This document shows positions 24,865-34,522 of a DNA stretch of 64,000 bases, piece by piece. The notes beneath the pieces were generated by a model. The model searched no databases, was not told the DNA's origin, and saw only the letters and a list, made by a program, of their open reading frames with translations. Within the stretch, counting starts at the first letter, position 1; each line of letters opens with the position of its first letter. The translations under genes and the position numbers were made by a program. The stretch is from Pseudomonadota bacterium. GTDB taxonomy: Bacteria; Pseudomonadota; Alphaproteobacteria; Rhizobiales; Rhizobiaceae. Where the stretch lies: positions 4,112 to 68,111 of the forward strand of contig JAEWDP010000148.1 of the NCBI GenBank assembly GCA_023390055.1, written 5' to 3'.

Positions 24865-26070
24865 ATGCGGAAGAATATCGTCACATCACTCGCGATCCTG
24901 CTTGCGGGCAGCACAGCTGCCCTGGCACAAAGTGCGTCGGACGGCAAAGTCAAGATCGGTATTCTCAATGACCAGTCCGGTGTCTATGCTGACTTCGGAG
25001 GCAAATCTTCGGTAGAAGCTGCCAAAATGGCTATCGAAGACTTTGGTGGTAGCGTTCTTGGCGTTCCGATTGAACTCGTGGATGCAGATCATCAAAACAA
25101 GCCCGATATCGCGTCCAATATTGCGCGCCAATGGTATGATACTGACCAGGTTGACGCGATCATGGAACTGACGACATCGTCGGTAGCGCTTGCGGTGCAG
25201 GCACTCAGCAAGGAAAAGAAGAAGATCAATATCGTCACTGGCGCTGCGACAACTGATCTTACGGGACCCCAGTGCAGCCCTTATGGTTTTCATTGGGCCT
25301 ACGATACGCATGCCCTGGCTGTGGGGACCGGTGGTGCCCTTGTGAAGCAGGGGGGTGACAGTTGGTTCTTCCTCACGGCTGATTACGCCTTTGGTTACTC
25401 GCTTGAGGAACAGACCAGTGATTTTGTAAAGTCTGCGGGCGGTACGGTAGTCGGCGCGGTCCGTCATCCACTTGCCACCAATGATTTCTCTTCCTTCCTC
25501 CTGCAAGCGCAGTCCTCGGGTGCAAAGGTGATAGGACTGGCCAATGCGGGTCTTGATACGTCCAATGCAATCAAGCAGGCAGCGGAATTCGGGATCACTG
25601 CTGGCGGTCAGAATTTGGCGGCCCTCCTGTTTACTCTGGCCGAGGTCCACGGTCTTGGTGTGGAAGCAGCACAGGGCCTCACATTGACTGAGGGCTACTA
25701 TTGGAATTTTGATGACGAGAGTCGTGAGTTTGGTGAACGCTTCTTTGAGCGGACAGGCAGGATGCCGAATATGATCCACGCAGGCACATATTCCTCCGTG
25801 CTCCAATATCTCAAGGCAATCAAGCAGGCCGGAACGGACGAGACCGAGGCCGTCGCCAAGGCGTTGCACGAAATGCCGGTGGAGGATTTCTTTGCTCGCG
25901 ATGGTGTCGTTGCTCCGAACGGTCGAATGATCCACGACATGTATCTACTTCAGGTCAAGAAGCCTGGCGAAAGTGATACTCCGTGGGACTACTTCAATGT
26001 ACTGGCAACGATTCCTGGCGCGGAAGCCTACATTGATCCGGCCAAGAGTGGCTGTGAACTGGTGAAGTAA
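24865..26070 (+). CDS. Branched-chain amino acid-type ABC transporter, binding protein
   Basis: A 401-residue periplasmic binding protein of the LivK/family-6 type. It has a Sec signal (RKNIVTSLAILLAGSTAALAQS, cleavage near residue 22), then VKIGILNDQSGVYADFGG, GGSVLGVPIELVDADHQNKPD and the C-terminal VKKPGESDTPWDYFNVLATI seen in the subgroup that binds compounds other than leucine. A strong GGAGGAG site precedes the ATG. It is the first gene of a seven-gene operon, and the ligand is unknown; the downstream oxidoreductase hints at an alcohol or its acid. Confidence 0.9.
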   Translation: MRKNIVTSLAILLAGSTAALAQSASDGKVKIGILNDQSGVYADFGGKSSVEAAKMAIEDFGGSVLGVPIELVDADHQNKPDIASNIARQWYDTDQVDAIMELTTSSVALAVQALSKEKKKINIVTGAATTDLTGPQCSPYGFHWAYDTHALAVGTGGALVKQGGDSWFFLTADYAFGYSLEEQTSDFVKSAGGTVVGAVRHPLATNDFSSFLLQAQSSGAKVIGLANAGLDTSNAIKQAAEFGITAGGQNLAALLFTLAEVHGLGVEAAQGLTLTEGYYWNFDDESREFGERFFERTGRMPNMIHAGTYSSVLQYLKAIKQAGTDETEAVAKALHEMPVEDFFARDGVVAPNGRMIHDMYLLQVKKPGESDTPWDYFNVLATIPGAEAYIDPAKSGCELVK

Positions 26071-26074
26071 GCCT

Positions 26075-26857
26075 ATGGCGCAGTCAGCGTTGCAAACGCA
26101 TGAGGAACCGCGGGTGGTGCTTTCCGCCCGCGGCCTTACACGAATATTCGGGGCCTTTGCTGCTGTGAAGGATGTTGATCTTGACGTCCATCATGCTCGT
26201 GTTCATGCTCTTATAGGGCCCAACGGCGCCGGTAAGACGACAGTTTTCAACCTTCTTACCAAGTTCCTGCAGCCCACGGCTGGCCGAATTACGCTCCTTG
26301 GCATGGATATTACCAACACCGCCCCCGACAAGGTGGCACGTATGGGTCTGGTCCGTTCATTCCAGATTTCGGCGGTGTTTCCTTATCTGACAGTTCTTGA
26401 CAATGTACGAGTTGCTTTGCAGAGACCAAGTGGTCTCTCGACACAGTTCTGGCTTCCGATTTCGGCGCTCAATCGTCTGAACGAAAGGGCGGATGAACTT
26501 CTTGCCGCGGTCGGGCTCCAAAATGAACGCAACGTGTTGGCCGCCGATCTTTCTTATGGACGAAAACGCGTTCTAGAGATCGCCACGACTTTGGCCCTGG
26601 ATCCGAAGGTTCTGCTACTTGACGAACCCATGGCGGGGATGGGGCAGGAAGATATCGGTACAGTGTCAGGCATTATTCGAAGCGTCGCCAAGGAACGGGC
26701 AGTTCTCATGGTGGAACACAATCTGTCGGTCGTTGCTGACATCTGCCATCACGTCACTGTTCTGCAACGTGGCGAGATACTTGCCGAGGGTGACTATGAC
26801 ACGGTCAGCCAGGATCCGCAGGTCAGATCCGCCTATATGGGTACGGAGGACGCATGA
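26075..26857 (+). CDS. livG: LivG-type ABC ATPase
   Basis: A 260-residue ATPase. Walker A is GPNGAGKTT near residue 50; the signature is LSYGRKRVLEIATTLA, with Tyr-Gly in place of Gly-Gly as common in this family; Walker B is VLLLDEPMAGM; and the switch His is in MVEHNLSVV. The short gap of 4 bases after the binding-protein gene and 1 base before livF shows tight operon packing. With LivF it powers the LivH-LivM channel. Confidence 0.92.
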   Translation: MAQSALQTHEEPRVVLSARGLTRIFGAFAAVKDVDLDVHHARVHALIGPNGAGKTTVFNLLTKFLQPTAGRITLLGMDITNTAPDKVARMGLVRSFQISAVFPYLTVLDNVRVALQRPSGLSTQFWLPISALNRLNERADELLAAVGLQNERNVLAADLSYGRKRVLEIATTLALDPKVLLLDEPMAGMGQEDIGTVSGIIRSVAKERAVLMVEHNLSVVADICHHVTVLQRGEILAEGDYDTVSQDPQVRSAYMGTEDA

Positions 26858-26858
26858 G

Positions 26859-27560
26859 ATGAAACCTCTGCTTCAGGTATCCGGCCTTAATGCCTGGTAT
26901 GGTGAAAGCCATGTGCTCCACGGTGTCGACATGACTGTCGGTGAGGGCGAGATGGTCACCATTCTTGGCCGCAACGGTGTCGGCAAGACGACCACGCTGC
27001 GAACCATTATGGGGATCGTCCGTGAGCGCAAGGGGCAAATTGTATTTGATGGCAAGGACATGATGACCGTGCCTTTGCATCGGACAGCGCACGCTGGCAT
27101 GGGCTTTGTCCCGGAAGAGCGCGGGATTTTTGCGACATTGACAGTCGAGGAAAATCTGATGCTGCCGCCCACGGTTGCCGAGGGTGGCATGCCGATTGAT
27201 GAGATTTATGAACTTTTCCCGAATCTCCATGAACGGCGGACAAGTCCTGGAACGAAGCTATCTGGTGGTGAGCAGCAGATGCTGGCGATCGCACGTATCC
27301 TGCGAACTGGTGTTCGATTGCTCATCCTGGACGAGCCGACAGAAGGCCTCGCGCCCGTGATTGTCCAGCGTATTGGTGAGGTTTTGAAAAAACTAAAGCA
27401 ACGGGGAATGACCGTCCTTCTGGTTGAGCAGAATTTCCGATTTGCCAGCAAGGTCGCGGATCGTTTTTATTTGATGGAGCATGGGCAGATGGTTGCAAAT
27501 TTCCCAGTCCATGAGCTTCAGGACCGGATGGGTACGCTTCACAAAGTCTTGGGGGTCTAA
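26859..27560 (+). CDS. livF: LivF-type ABC ATPase
   Basis: A 233-residue ATPase. Walker A is GRNGVGKTT, the signature LSGGEQQMLAIARIL, Walker B LLILDEPTEGLAP and the switch His-equivalent region LLVEQNFRFA. The length is typical. ATG at 26859 lies one base after the livG stop; the open frame begins much earlier but overlaps livG. Its stop overlaps the livH start by one base. Confidence 0.92.
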   Translation: MKPLLQVSGLNAWYGESHVLHGVDMTVGEGEMVTILGRNGVGKTTTLRTIMGIVRERKGQIVFDGKDMMTVPLHRTAHAGMGFVPEERGIFATLTVEENLMLPPTVAEGGMPIDEIYELFPNLHERRTSPGTKLSGGEQQMLAIARILRTGVRLLILDEPTEGLAPVIVQRIGEVLKKLKQRGMTVLLVEQNFRFASKVADRFYLMEHGQMVANFPVHELQDRMGTLHKVLGV

Positions 27561-28444
27561 TGATGATCTTCGGTATCCCGATACAAGCGTTCTTGGGGCA
27601 ATTACTGATCGGCCTCATCAACGGTTCATTCTATGCGCTTCTCAGTCTTGGTCTTGCCGTGATCTTCGGCCTGTTGCGCGTCATCAATTTTGCTCATGGC
27701 GCCCAATACATGTTGGGTGCCTTCATGGCGCTGCTGTTGCTGCAGTATCTTGGCATCAACTACTGGTTTGCTCTTGTTATAGGGCCAGTGCTGGTCGGCA
27801 TATTTGGAGCTGTGGTCGAAAGAACCATGCTCAGCCGTCTCTACAAGCTTGATCCTCTCTACGGACTGTTGTTCACCTTCGGTCTTGCACTCGCGATTGA
27901 GGGAACTTTTCGCTATTACTATGGTGTTGCCGGACAACCATATTCAGTGCCGGCAGTCCTTGCAGGTGGAACCAATCTGGGTTTCATGTTCCTGCCGATT
28001 TACCGTGGCTGGGTTGTCGTGGCCTCGCTTATTGTCTGTATTGGTACATGGCTCCTCATAGAGAAAACAAAACTTGGTTCTTACCTGCGAGCCGCAACAG
28101 AAAACTCTATACTCGTACAAGCGTTCGGCGTGAACGTGCCGATACTTCTTACCGTGACCTATGCTCTTGGTGCCGGGCTGGCCGCATTCGCGGGAGTTCT
28201 GGCAGCTCCAATCTATCAGGTATCACCACTTATGGGCACGAACCTCATCATTGTTGTGTTCGCAGTTGTCGTCGTCGGAGGGATGGGGTCAGTCATGGGA
28301 GCCATTGTGACCGGGTATATGCTGGGTGTTGCAGAAGGACTTACGAAAGTCTTCTATCCCGAAGCGTCGAATATCGTAATTTTCGTGATTATGGCGATCG
28401 TACTGCTGATCCGGCCGGCAGGGCTTTTTGGACGGGATGTGTAG
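27560..28444 (+). CDS. livH: LivH-type ABC permease
   Basis: A 294-residue permease with about eight membrane helices. LivH features are visible: LINGSFYALLSLGLAVIFGLLRVINFAHG near residue 17 and VVVVGGMGSVMGAIVTGYMLG near 235. ATG overlaps the livF stop (TAATG). It forms the translocation channel with LivM. Confidence 0.92.
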   Translation: MMIFGIPIQAFLGQLLIGLINGSFYALLSLGLAVIFGLLRVINFAHGAQYMLGAFMALLLLQYLGINYWFALVIGPVLVGIFGAVVERTMLSRLYKLDPLYGLLFTFGLALAIEGTFRYYYGVAGQPYSVPAVLAGGTNLGFMFLPIYRGWVVVASLIVCIGTWLLIEKTKLGSYLRAATENSILVQAFGVNVPILLTVTYALGAGLAAFAGVLAAPIYQVSPLMGTNLIIVVFAVVVVGGMGSVMGAIVTGYMLGVAEGLTKVFYPEASNIVIFVIMAIVLLIRPAGLFGRDV

Positions 28445-28445
28445 A

Positions 28446-29447
28446 ATGCATAACTTGACCCATAGCACGACCACGAAGATCGGTGCTGAACGATCGGTAG
28501 CGGCACATTACACCTACAGTGCTTTCATAGTTGCCGGATTGGTGCTCTTGATTGCTGCTCCTGCCTTCTTCTATCCGATCTTCTTGATGAAGCTCCTGTG
28601 CTTTGCGCTTTTTGCCTGTGCCTTCAACTTACTCCTTGGCTATACGGGTCTTCTATCCTTTGGGCATGCAACATTCTTTGGAGGAGCAGCATACTTTACG
28701 GCCCATGCTGTAAAGGAATGGGGATGGACACCGGAAATCGGCGTGCTCTTCGGTGTCGCGGGGGCGGCAATCCTTGGGCTCGTAATGGGCTTTGTAGCGA
28801 TTCGTCGCCAGGGCATCTATTTCGCGATGATCACCTTGGCCCTTTCGCAGATGTTTTTCTTTTTCTGCCTTCAGGCCGAGTTTACCAAAGGTGAAGACGG
28901 TATCCAACAGGTCCCGCGTGGCCATCTTTTCGGGCTTATCGATCTCCATGTCCCGACGAACATGTACTACTTCGTGCTGACAATCTTCGTGCTGGGTATG
29001 CTGATCATCTGGCGCTTCATCAATTCACCGTTCGGCATGATCCTCAAATCGATCCGCGAAAATGAAGCGCGAGCGACATCTCTGGGATATTCGGTGGCAC
29101 GCTATAAACTGGGGGCGTTTGTGATGTCAGCTGCCCTTTCCGGTCTCGCCGGTGGCGTCAAGGCACTCGTCTTCCAGTTTGCAACGCTGACCGATGTTGC
29201 GTGGCAAATGTCCGGCGAAGTGATCCTGATGACACTTCTCGGAGGCATCGGAACGCTTATAGGACCGATTTTCGGCGCTGGTTTGGTGGTCACGTTGCAG
29301 AACTATCTTGCGACGTCCGACTTCCCGGTCACGGTTATTACCGGGATTGTGTTCATGGCCTGCGTACTGGTTTTTCGACGTGGCATCGTCGGCGAGTTCT
29401 ACGCTTCGCGTCTCGGTCGCAAGCTTGGATTCGAGCATCGGATCTAG
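28446..29447 (+). CDS. livM: LivM-type ABC permease
   Basis: A 333-residue permease with about ten helices. Landmarks: NLLLGYTGLLSFGHATFFGG near residue 60, SIRENEARATSLGYSVARYKL near 205 (the ATPase-contacting loop) and MTLLGGIGTLIGPIFGAGLV near 262. Start ATG at 28446 lies one base after the livH stop. It completes the membrane part of the transporter. Confidence 0.92.
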   Translation: MHNLTHSTTTKIGAERSVAAHYTYSAFIVAGLVLLIAAPAFFYPIFLMKLLCFALFACAFNLLLGYTGLLSFGHATFFGGAAYFTAHAVKEWGWTPEIGVLFGVAGAAILGLVMGFVAIRRQGIYFAMITLALSQMFFFFCLQAEFTKGEDGIQQVPRGHLFGLIDLHVPTNMYYFVLTIFVLGMLIIWRFINSPFGMILKSIRENEARATSLGYSVARYKLGAFVMSAALSGLAGGVKALVFQFATLTDVAWQMSGEVILMTLLGGIGTLIGPIFGAGLVVTLQNYLATSDFPVTVITGIVFMACVLVFRRGIVGEFYASRLGRKLGFEHRI

Positions 29448-29549
29448 CAATAGACGGGTATGTCGGGCGGCACGCCCTGCAGGATAAAATTGGGTAGTTT
29501 GGATCGCAGGTTTGGCTTGTGGTGGCGACGGGTCTTTGGAGGTAGAAGG

Positions 29550-31145
29550 ATGGACCGGTTTGATTATATCGTCGTTGGTGCGGGAAGCGCGGGCTGTGTT
29601 CTGGCCAACCGGCTGTCCGCCGACAACCGCACTCGGGTATTACTTCTCGAGGCCGGCGGCAACGACAACTATCACTGGGTTCATATTCCTGTAGGCTACC
29701 TCTATTGCATCAACAACCCACGCACGGACTGGTGCTATCAAACCGAGAGTGAGAAGGGTCTCAATGGTCGTTCACTTCTCTATCCACGCGGAAAACTGCT
29801 TGGCGGTAGTTCATCTATCAACGGCATGATCTACATGCGTGGTCAGGCGCGCGACTATGATCTATGGCGACAAATGGGCTGTACAGGGTGGGGATGGGAC
29901 GAGGTCCTTCCCTATTTCAAGAGGTCGGAGGACTATTACAAGGGTTCCGATGGAGACCACGGTTCCGGTGGCGAATGGCGGGTGGAGAAGGCGCGTGTCC
30001 GCTGGGCAGTCCTGGAGGCTTTTCAAAGAGCTGCAGAGGAAGCCGGTATACCGATAACCGATGATTTCAACCGCGGGGACAATGAGGGTTCCGGATATTT
30101 TGATGTCAACCAACGGGCTGGAATTCGGTGGAATGCCTCCAAAGCCTTCCTTCGTCCCGCCCGAGATCGTCGCAACCTGAAGATCATGACAAAGGCGCAT
30201 GTTCGCCGCCTCCTTGTCAGGGAGGGCAATGTCAGTGGTGTAGAATACCAGCGCGATGGTGAAACGAGACAGGCTCACGCATCTGTGGAAACGGTGCTAT
30301 GTGCCGGGTCGATCGGTAGCCCGCAAATTCTGGAGCTTTCAGGAATAGGACGGGGAGGGGTACTTCACAAAGCCGGTATCGAGGTCGCAAAGGAGGTGAA
30401 TGGTGTCGGGGAAAACCTTCAGGACCACCTCCAGCTGCGTATGGTCTACAAGGTGACAGGCGTTCCGACTCTCAATGAGAAGGCATCGCGTCTGCTTGGC
30501 AAGGCATCCATCGGTCTGGAATACGCACTTCACCGCACAGGTCCGATGTCGATGGCCCCGAGCCAACTCGGCATCTTTACACGTTCGGGGGCAGATAAGG
30601 AGATGCCGGATTTGCAATATCATATCCAGCCAGTATCTCTCGACAAATTTGGAGATCCGGTTCACAGCTTTCCCGCGATAACTGCGAGTGTCTGCAACCT
30701 GCGACCAGAGAGCAGGGGATCTGTACATGTGAAAAGCAACAGCTTTAGAGACGCGCCCGCGATCCGGCCAAACTATCTGTCGACGCCATCTGATCGGGAA
30801 GTGGCGGCACGTGCCATTCGGTTGACACGCGAGATTGTCTCCATGCCCTCCTTTGCCTGCTACCAGCCGGTGGAATACAAACCAGGACCAGACTATCAGA
30901 CTGTTGCGCAGCTTGAAAAAGCTGCCGGTGAAATTGGTACGACGATCTTCCATCCTGTAGGGACCGCACGGATGGGAGCAGACCCGGATAGCGTGGTTGA
31001 TCCGCGCTTGAGAGTGCGAGCTTTTGGGCGGCTGAGGGTTGCGGATGCTTCGATTATGCCAAATATCGTTTCCGGCAATACCAATTCGCCGACCATAATG
31101 ATTGCGGAGAAGGCGGCGGAGATGATTATCGCCGATAATCAGTAA
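29550..31145 (+). CDS. GMC-family (choline dehydrogenase-like) FAD oxidoreductase
   Basis: A 531-residue flavoenzyme. The ADP-binding motif is VVGAGSAGCVLANRL (residues 8-22) and the GMC signatures are PRGKLLGGSSSINGMIYMRG and GSIGSPQILELSGIG; the catalytic His lies in FHPVGTARMG, and the C-terminus is NIVSGNTNSPTIMIAEKA. It oxidises a primary alcohol to an aldehyde, and many relatives act on choline, PEG or aliphatic alcohols. GGAGG precedes ATG 29550. It follows livM by about 100 bases and belongs to the same operon, so its substrate is probably what the Liv system imports. It lacks a signal peptide, so it is cytoplasmic. Confidence 0.9.
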   Translation: MDRFDYIVVGAGSAGCVLANRLSADNRTRVLLLEAGGNDNYHWVHIPVGYLYCINNPRTDWCYQTESEKGLNGRSLLYPRGKLLGGSSSINGMIYMRGQARDYDLWRQMGCTGWGWDEVLPYFKRSEDYYKGSDGDHGSGGEWRVEKARVRWAVLEAFQRAAEEAGIPITDDFNRGDNEGSGYFDVNQRAGIRWNASKAFLRPARDRRNLKIMTKAHVRRLLVREGNVSGVEYQRDGETRQAHASVETVLCAGSIGSPQILELSGIGRGGVLHKAGIEVAKEVNGVGENLQDHLQLRMVYKVTGVPTLNEKASRLLGKASIGLEYALHRTGPMSMAPSQLGIFTRSGADKEMPDLQYHIQPVSLDKFGDPVHSFPAITASVCNLRPESRGSVHVKSNSFRDAPAIRPNYLSTPSDREVAARAIRLTREIVSMPSFACYQPVEYKPGPDYQTVAQLEKAAGEIGTTIFHPVGTARMGADPDSVVDPRLRVRAFGRLRVADASIMPNIVSGNTNSPTIMIAEKAAEMIIADNQ

Positions 31146-31160
31146 GTTTGAGAGGCAAGC

Positions 31161-32240
31161 ATGCAACAGCAAGCCAGTACCGTTGACGATGTCATCTTTG
31201 ACCGTATCGGGTCTGCAGCCATTGTCCAGCTCAATCGTCCAAAGGCGTTGAACAGCCTCAATCTTTCTATGGTCCGCAAGATCAATGATGCGCTTGACCG
31301 CTTTTCGGATGATCCCTCAGTCTCTGTGGTGGTGATGACTGGTGCAGGTGAACGTGGCCTCTGTGCAGGAGGCGATATCCGTGCGCTATTCGAGATGGGC
31401 AAGGCCGATGATCCGGAAACATCCCGCTTCTGGCGTGAGGAGTTTCCACTCAACTATGCGATTTCACATTATTCGAAACCGTATGTGGCCTTGATGGACG
31501 GCATCACCATGGGAGGCGGGGTGGGAATCTCCGCCCATGGGCGGTACAGAATTGTGACGGAGCGGACCAGACTTGCAATGCCGGAAACTGGCATCGGGTA
31601 TTTTCCAGATGTCGGGACCACCTGGCTCCTTCCCAAGGCACCTGGCGAAGTGGGTACCTGGATAGCGCTGTCGGGGCTGGAGATTGCATCGGCGGATGCG
31701 ATCTATGCCGGTCTTGCGGACATTGTCGTCAGTTCCGGGAAACTAAGCGAACTTGTTGACGCACTTGGCAAGTTACGACCCAACGCGGATGATGGTGATG
31801 TCGAGCTTATCCTTTCACATTTTGCTGAGGCTGCCGGCGACAGCTTACTTCAGCGGAACCGCGCAATTATCGATCGGTGCTTCCGTTTTGATAGCGTTGA
31901 AGAAATCCTTGAAGCACTTGCGAAAGAGCAAGGTGAATTTGCCGCAAAGACCTGTAACGCCATGCTCACGCGATCGCCAACGAGTCTGAAACTTGCCTTG
32001 AGGATCCTCCGGGCTGGCCGCGATAGTTCGGGACTTGTCGAATGCCTGGAACGCGAGTTCAAAGTGGGCGTGGTTATATTGCAGAACAAAGACTTCTATG
32101 AGGGCGTTCGGGCAGCCCTTGTTGACAAGGATCGCAATCCACAATGGTCACCACGGGATCTGGCTGACGTGACAGATGAGGCTATTGAACGCTATTTCGA
32201 AGGTGAGGCAGGGCAATTGTTCCCGGAACATCGGCTCTGA
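31161..32240 (+). CDS. 3-hydroxyisobutyryl-CoA hydrolase-like enoyl-CoA hydratase family protein
   Basis: A 359-residue crotonase-fold enzyme, longer than simple enoyl-CoA hydratases (about 260) and matching 3-hydroxyisobutyryl-CoA hydrolases. Oxyanion-hole segments are GLCAGGDIRALFE and GITMGGGVGIS, followed by MPETGIGYFPDVG, typical of HIBYL-CoA hydrolases. The C-terminal third carries the family's extra helical domain. In valine breakdown this enzyme frees 3-hydroxyisobutyrate from CoA. As the last gene of the Liv operon it points to a branched short-chain acid pathway. Confidence 0.85.
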   Translation: MQQQASTVDDVIFDRIGSAAIVQLNRPKALNSLNLSMVRKINDALDRFSDDPSVSVVVMTGAGERGLCAGGDIRALFEMGKADDPETSRFWREEFPLNYAISHYSKPYVALMDGITMGGGVGISAHGRYRIVTERTRLAMPETGIGYFPDVGTTWLLPKAPGEVGTWIALSGLEIASADAIYAGLADIVVSSGKLSELVDALGKLRPNADDGDVELILSHFAEAAGDSLLQRNRAIIDRCFRFDSVEEILEALAKEQGEFAAKTCNAMLTRSPTSLKLALRILRAGRDSSGLVECLEREFKVGVVILQNKDFYEGVRAALVDKDRNPQWSPRDLADVTDEAIERYFEGEAGQLFPEHRL

Positions 32241-32639
32241 GGGGCGATAGTTCCAAAACTCTGGCCAAGCTTTCGCCCTAGCCAGCCAGATCTGTTTCTA
32301 AAATCTGTCTCAGTCTTCGCGACGGCGATAGCTTTCCTGATACCGCCCAAAGCTATGAGGGAAATCTTTGTGTCGTCCGCTCGAAAGGTGCATTTATCAA
32401 ATTGCTGCGGAAACTTGAATGCATCCTCGACAGCCCGGCATACTGTTTCGCCAGAGTTGATAGCGGATTGTCTTGCGTAAGCAGTAATCGGTTGGGATGG
32501 GCGCGAGTGAAACTGTTTTGCCGAAGCAGAAAATGAGAACAGAAATTCTAATGTGACTTGTAAGGCAGGATGTCGGTTTCTCGCCCGGCAACATTGCGGC
32601 AGATAGGTTGTCGTCCATCAACGCCTGCTGGAGTTCCCC
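32241..32639. other. 399-base intergenic stretch before the sulfate-binding protein gene
   Basis: No open frame with a ribosome site, no clear terminator and no riboswitch I can recognise. The 3' part must hold the promoter and leader of the sulfate transporter operon; I cannot point to a convincing -35/-10 pair. Confidence 0.4.
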
Positions 32640-33626
32640 ATGAATCGTATTCTTGCTTTTAGCGCGACATTCGTTGCGCTGTTTGCCGTGCCGGCCCTTG
32701 CCCAGTCCCCGACCACCCTTCTCAATGCGTCCTATGATGTTGGACGTGAAGTATTTGCGTCTGAAAGCGATGCCTTTGCGAAACAGAATCCGGGCTTTAG
32801 TGTTGACCAGTCGCATGCAGGGACTTCGAAACAGGCCCGGGCTATTGCTGAGGGATTGGAAGCGGATGTCGTGACCTTTAACCAGGTGACGGATATCGAT
32901 TTTCTGGTCAAGCAGGGCTTCGTTTCAGACGATTGGCAAAACGATTTTGCTAACAATGCGTCGCCGTTCTACTCCTTCGCATCCTTTCTGGTCCGTGCAG
33001 GAAATCCCAAGAATATAAAGGACTGGGATGATCTTGCGCGTGATGATGTCCAGGTAATTTTCCCGAATCCGAAAACCTCAGGAAATGCGCGCTATACGTA
33101 TCTTTCTGCTGTTTCCTACGCCAAGGAAGCCTTTGATGGTGACGAAGAAAAAATCGAGGAATTCATTACCAAGATTTTCGACAATGTACCGGTTTTCGAT
33201 ACTGGCGGACGTGCCGCAACGACAACATTTGTCGAGCGTGAAATTGGCGATGTTATAATCACTTTTGAATCGGAAACTCGATCGATTGCTAAGGAATATG
33301 GCACAGACAAATTCGAAGGTGTCGTTCCTTCAGTCAGCCTTCTCGCAGAGTTCCCGGTCGCCGTTGTTGACAAGGTTGTTGACAAGCGTGGTTCACGCGA
33401 TCTGGCCAAAAGCTATCTCGATTTCCTTTATACCGAAGAAGGGCAGCGTATTGCCGCAACGTTTGGCCACCGTGTCCATGATGAGAAGGTGATAGCCGAA
33501 TTCAAAGATGACTTTCCGGCAATTCGTCTTGTCAATGTAGAAGAGGTATTTGGCGGCTGGACCAAGGTCCAGGAAGAGCACTTCGCATCTGGCGGTAAGC
33601 TTGACAAGCTCTATGGCAGCCGCTGA
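32640..33626 (+). CDS. sbp: Sulfate-binding protein of a sulfate ABC transporter
   Basis: A 328-residue periplasmic protein. Signal peptide to about residue 22 (FVALFAVPALAQS), then LLNASYDVGREVF (family version LLNVSYDPTREL), then DQSHAGTSKQARAIAEGLEADVVT, with sulfate contacts expected from the SHAGTSKQ segment. NPKTSGNARYTYLSA and GGRAATTTFVEREIGDV are further Sbp landmarks. It delivers sulfate, or thiosulfate, to CysTW. First gene of the operon with cysT 5 bases downstream. Confidence 0.93.
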   Translation: MNRILAFSATFVALFAVPALAQSPTTLLNASYDVGREVFASESDAFAKQNPGFSVDQSHAGTSKQARAIAEGLEADVVTFNQVTDIDFLVKQGFVSDDWQNDFANNASPFYSFASFLVRAGNPKNIKDWDDLARDDVQVIFPNPKTSGNARYTYLSAVSYAKEAFDGDEEKIEEFITKIFDNVPVFDTGGRAATTTFVEREIGDVIITFESETRSIAKEYGTDKFEGVVPSVSLLAEFPVAVVDKVVDKRGSRDLAKSYLDFLYTEEGQRIAATFGHRVHDEKVIAEFKDDFPAIRLVNVEEVFGGWTKVQEEHFASGGKLDKLYGSR

Positions 33627-33631
33627 TCCGC

Positions 33632-34522
33632 TTGTTTGAAATCGTATCGGCGGCTCAACGGCCGTCGATACCGGGCATGCATAACACAGGGAAAACTCGT
33701 TTGAGACGCAACGTTCTGCCGGGGCTGCGGCTATCGCTGGGAATTACGCTGCTCTATGTCGGGCTGATCGTCGTGTTGCCGCTGGCGGCACTCATACTAA
33801 AGGCGGCCAGTCTTGGGCCTGCCGATTACTGGTCGATCATTTCATCTTCTCGTGCGGTCGCAAGTTACCGTGTTACGGTTCTATCGGCACTTGGAGCGAC
33901 CGCTTTCAATCTTGTTTTTGGTCTAGCACTTGCCTGGGTCCTGACGCGCTATCGGTTCCCTGGGTGGCGAATTGTTGACGCTATTGTTGATCTTCCCTTT
34001 GCGCTTCCGACTGCCGTAGCCGGAATTTCATTGACGGCACTATTCGCTGCCAACGGGTGGTTCGGCTCCGTCCTGTCACAACTCGGAATCAAGGTTGCCT
34101 ACACTCCGCTCGGTATTATGGTGGCGATGGCTTTTACCAGCCTTCCTTTCATCGTACGAACGGTTCAGCCTGTTCTGGAGGATCTTGATCCGGCGCTTGA
34201 AGAAGCGGCCCAGACGCTTGGTGGATCCGACTGGGCCATCTTTCGAAATGTCATTTTGCCGCTTCTTAAGCCTGCAATACTTGCCGGATTATCTCTCTCG
34301 TTCGCCCGCTCACTTGGCGAATTTGGTGCAATTATCTTCATTGCCGGCAATCAACCGATGTCAACGGAGATCACGGCCCTGCTGGTCTATATCCGGCTGG
34401 AGGAATATGATTATCAAGCCGCAGCAGCCATAGCATCAGTTCTGTTGGTTACTGCATTTGCCATGTTGGCAATTACGAATGTCCTGCAAGCGCGGGCGCT
34501 ACGCTACACTGCACGGAGATGA
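33632..34522 (+). CDS. cysT: Sulfate ABC permease CysT
   Basis: Up to 296 residues, six helices. Family features: LPFALPTAVAGISLTALFA near residue 115 and the EAA loop LDPALEEAAQTLGGSDWAIFRNVILP near 190, then FARSLGEFGAIIFIAGN. The start is uncertain: TTG at 33632 or ATG at 33677, neither with a good ribosome site. It forms the channel with CysW, whose ATG overlaps its stop. Confidence 0.92.
   Translation: MFEIVSAAQRPSIPGMHNTGKTRLRRNVLPGLRLSLGITLLYVGLIVVLPLAALILKAASLGPADYWSIISSSRAVASYRVTVLSALGATAFNLVFGLALAWVLTRYRFPGWRIVDAIVDLPFALPTAVAGISLTALFAANGWFGSVLSQLGIKVAYTPLGIMVAMAFTSLPFIVRTVQPVLEDLDPALEEAAQTLGGSDWAIFRNVILPLLKPAILAGLSLSFARSLGEFGAIIFIAGNQPMSTEITALLVYIRLEEYDYQAAAAIASVLLVTAFAMLAITNVLQARALRYTARR

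Noticed and set aside
32241..32639. Riboswitch upstream of the sulfate transporter
   Set aside because: No fold matching a SAM or SAH riboswitch could be recognised by eye.
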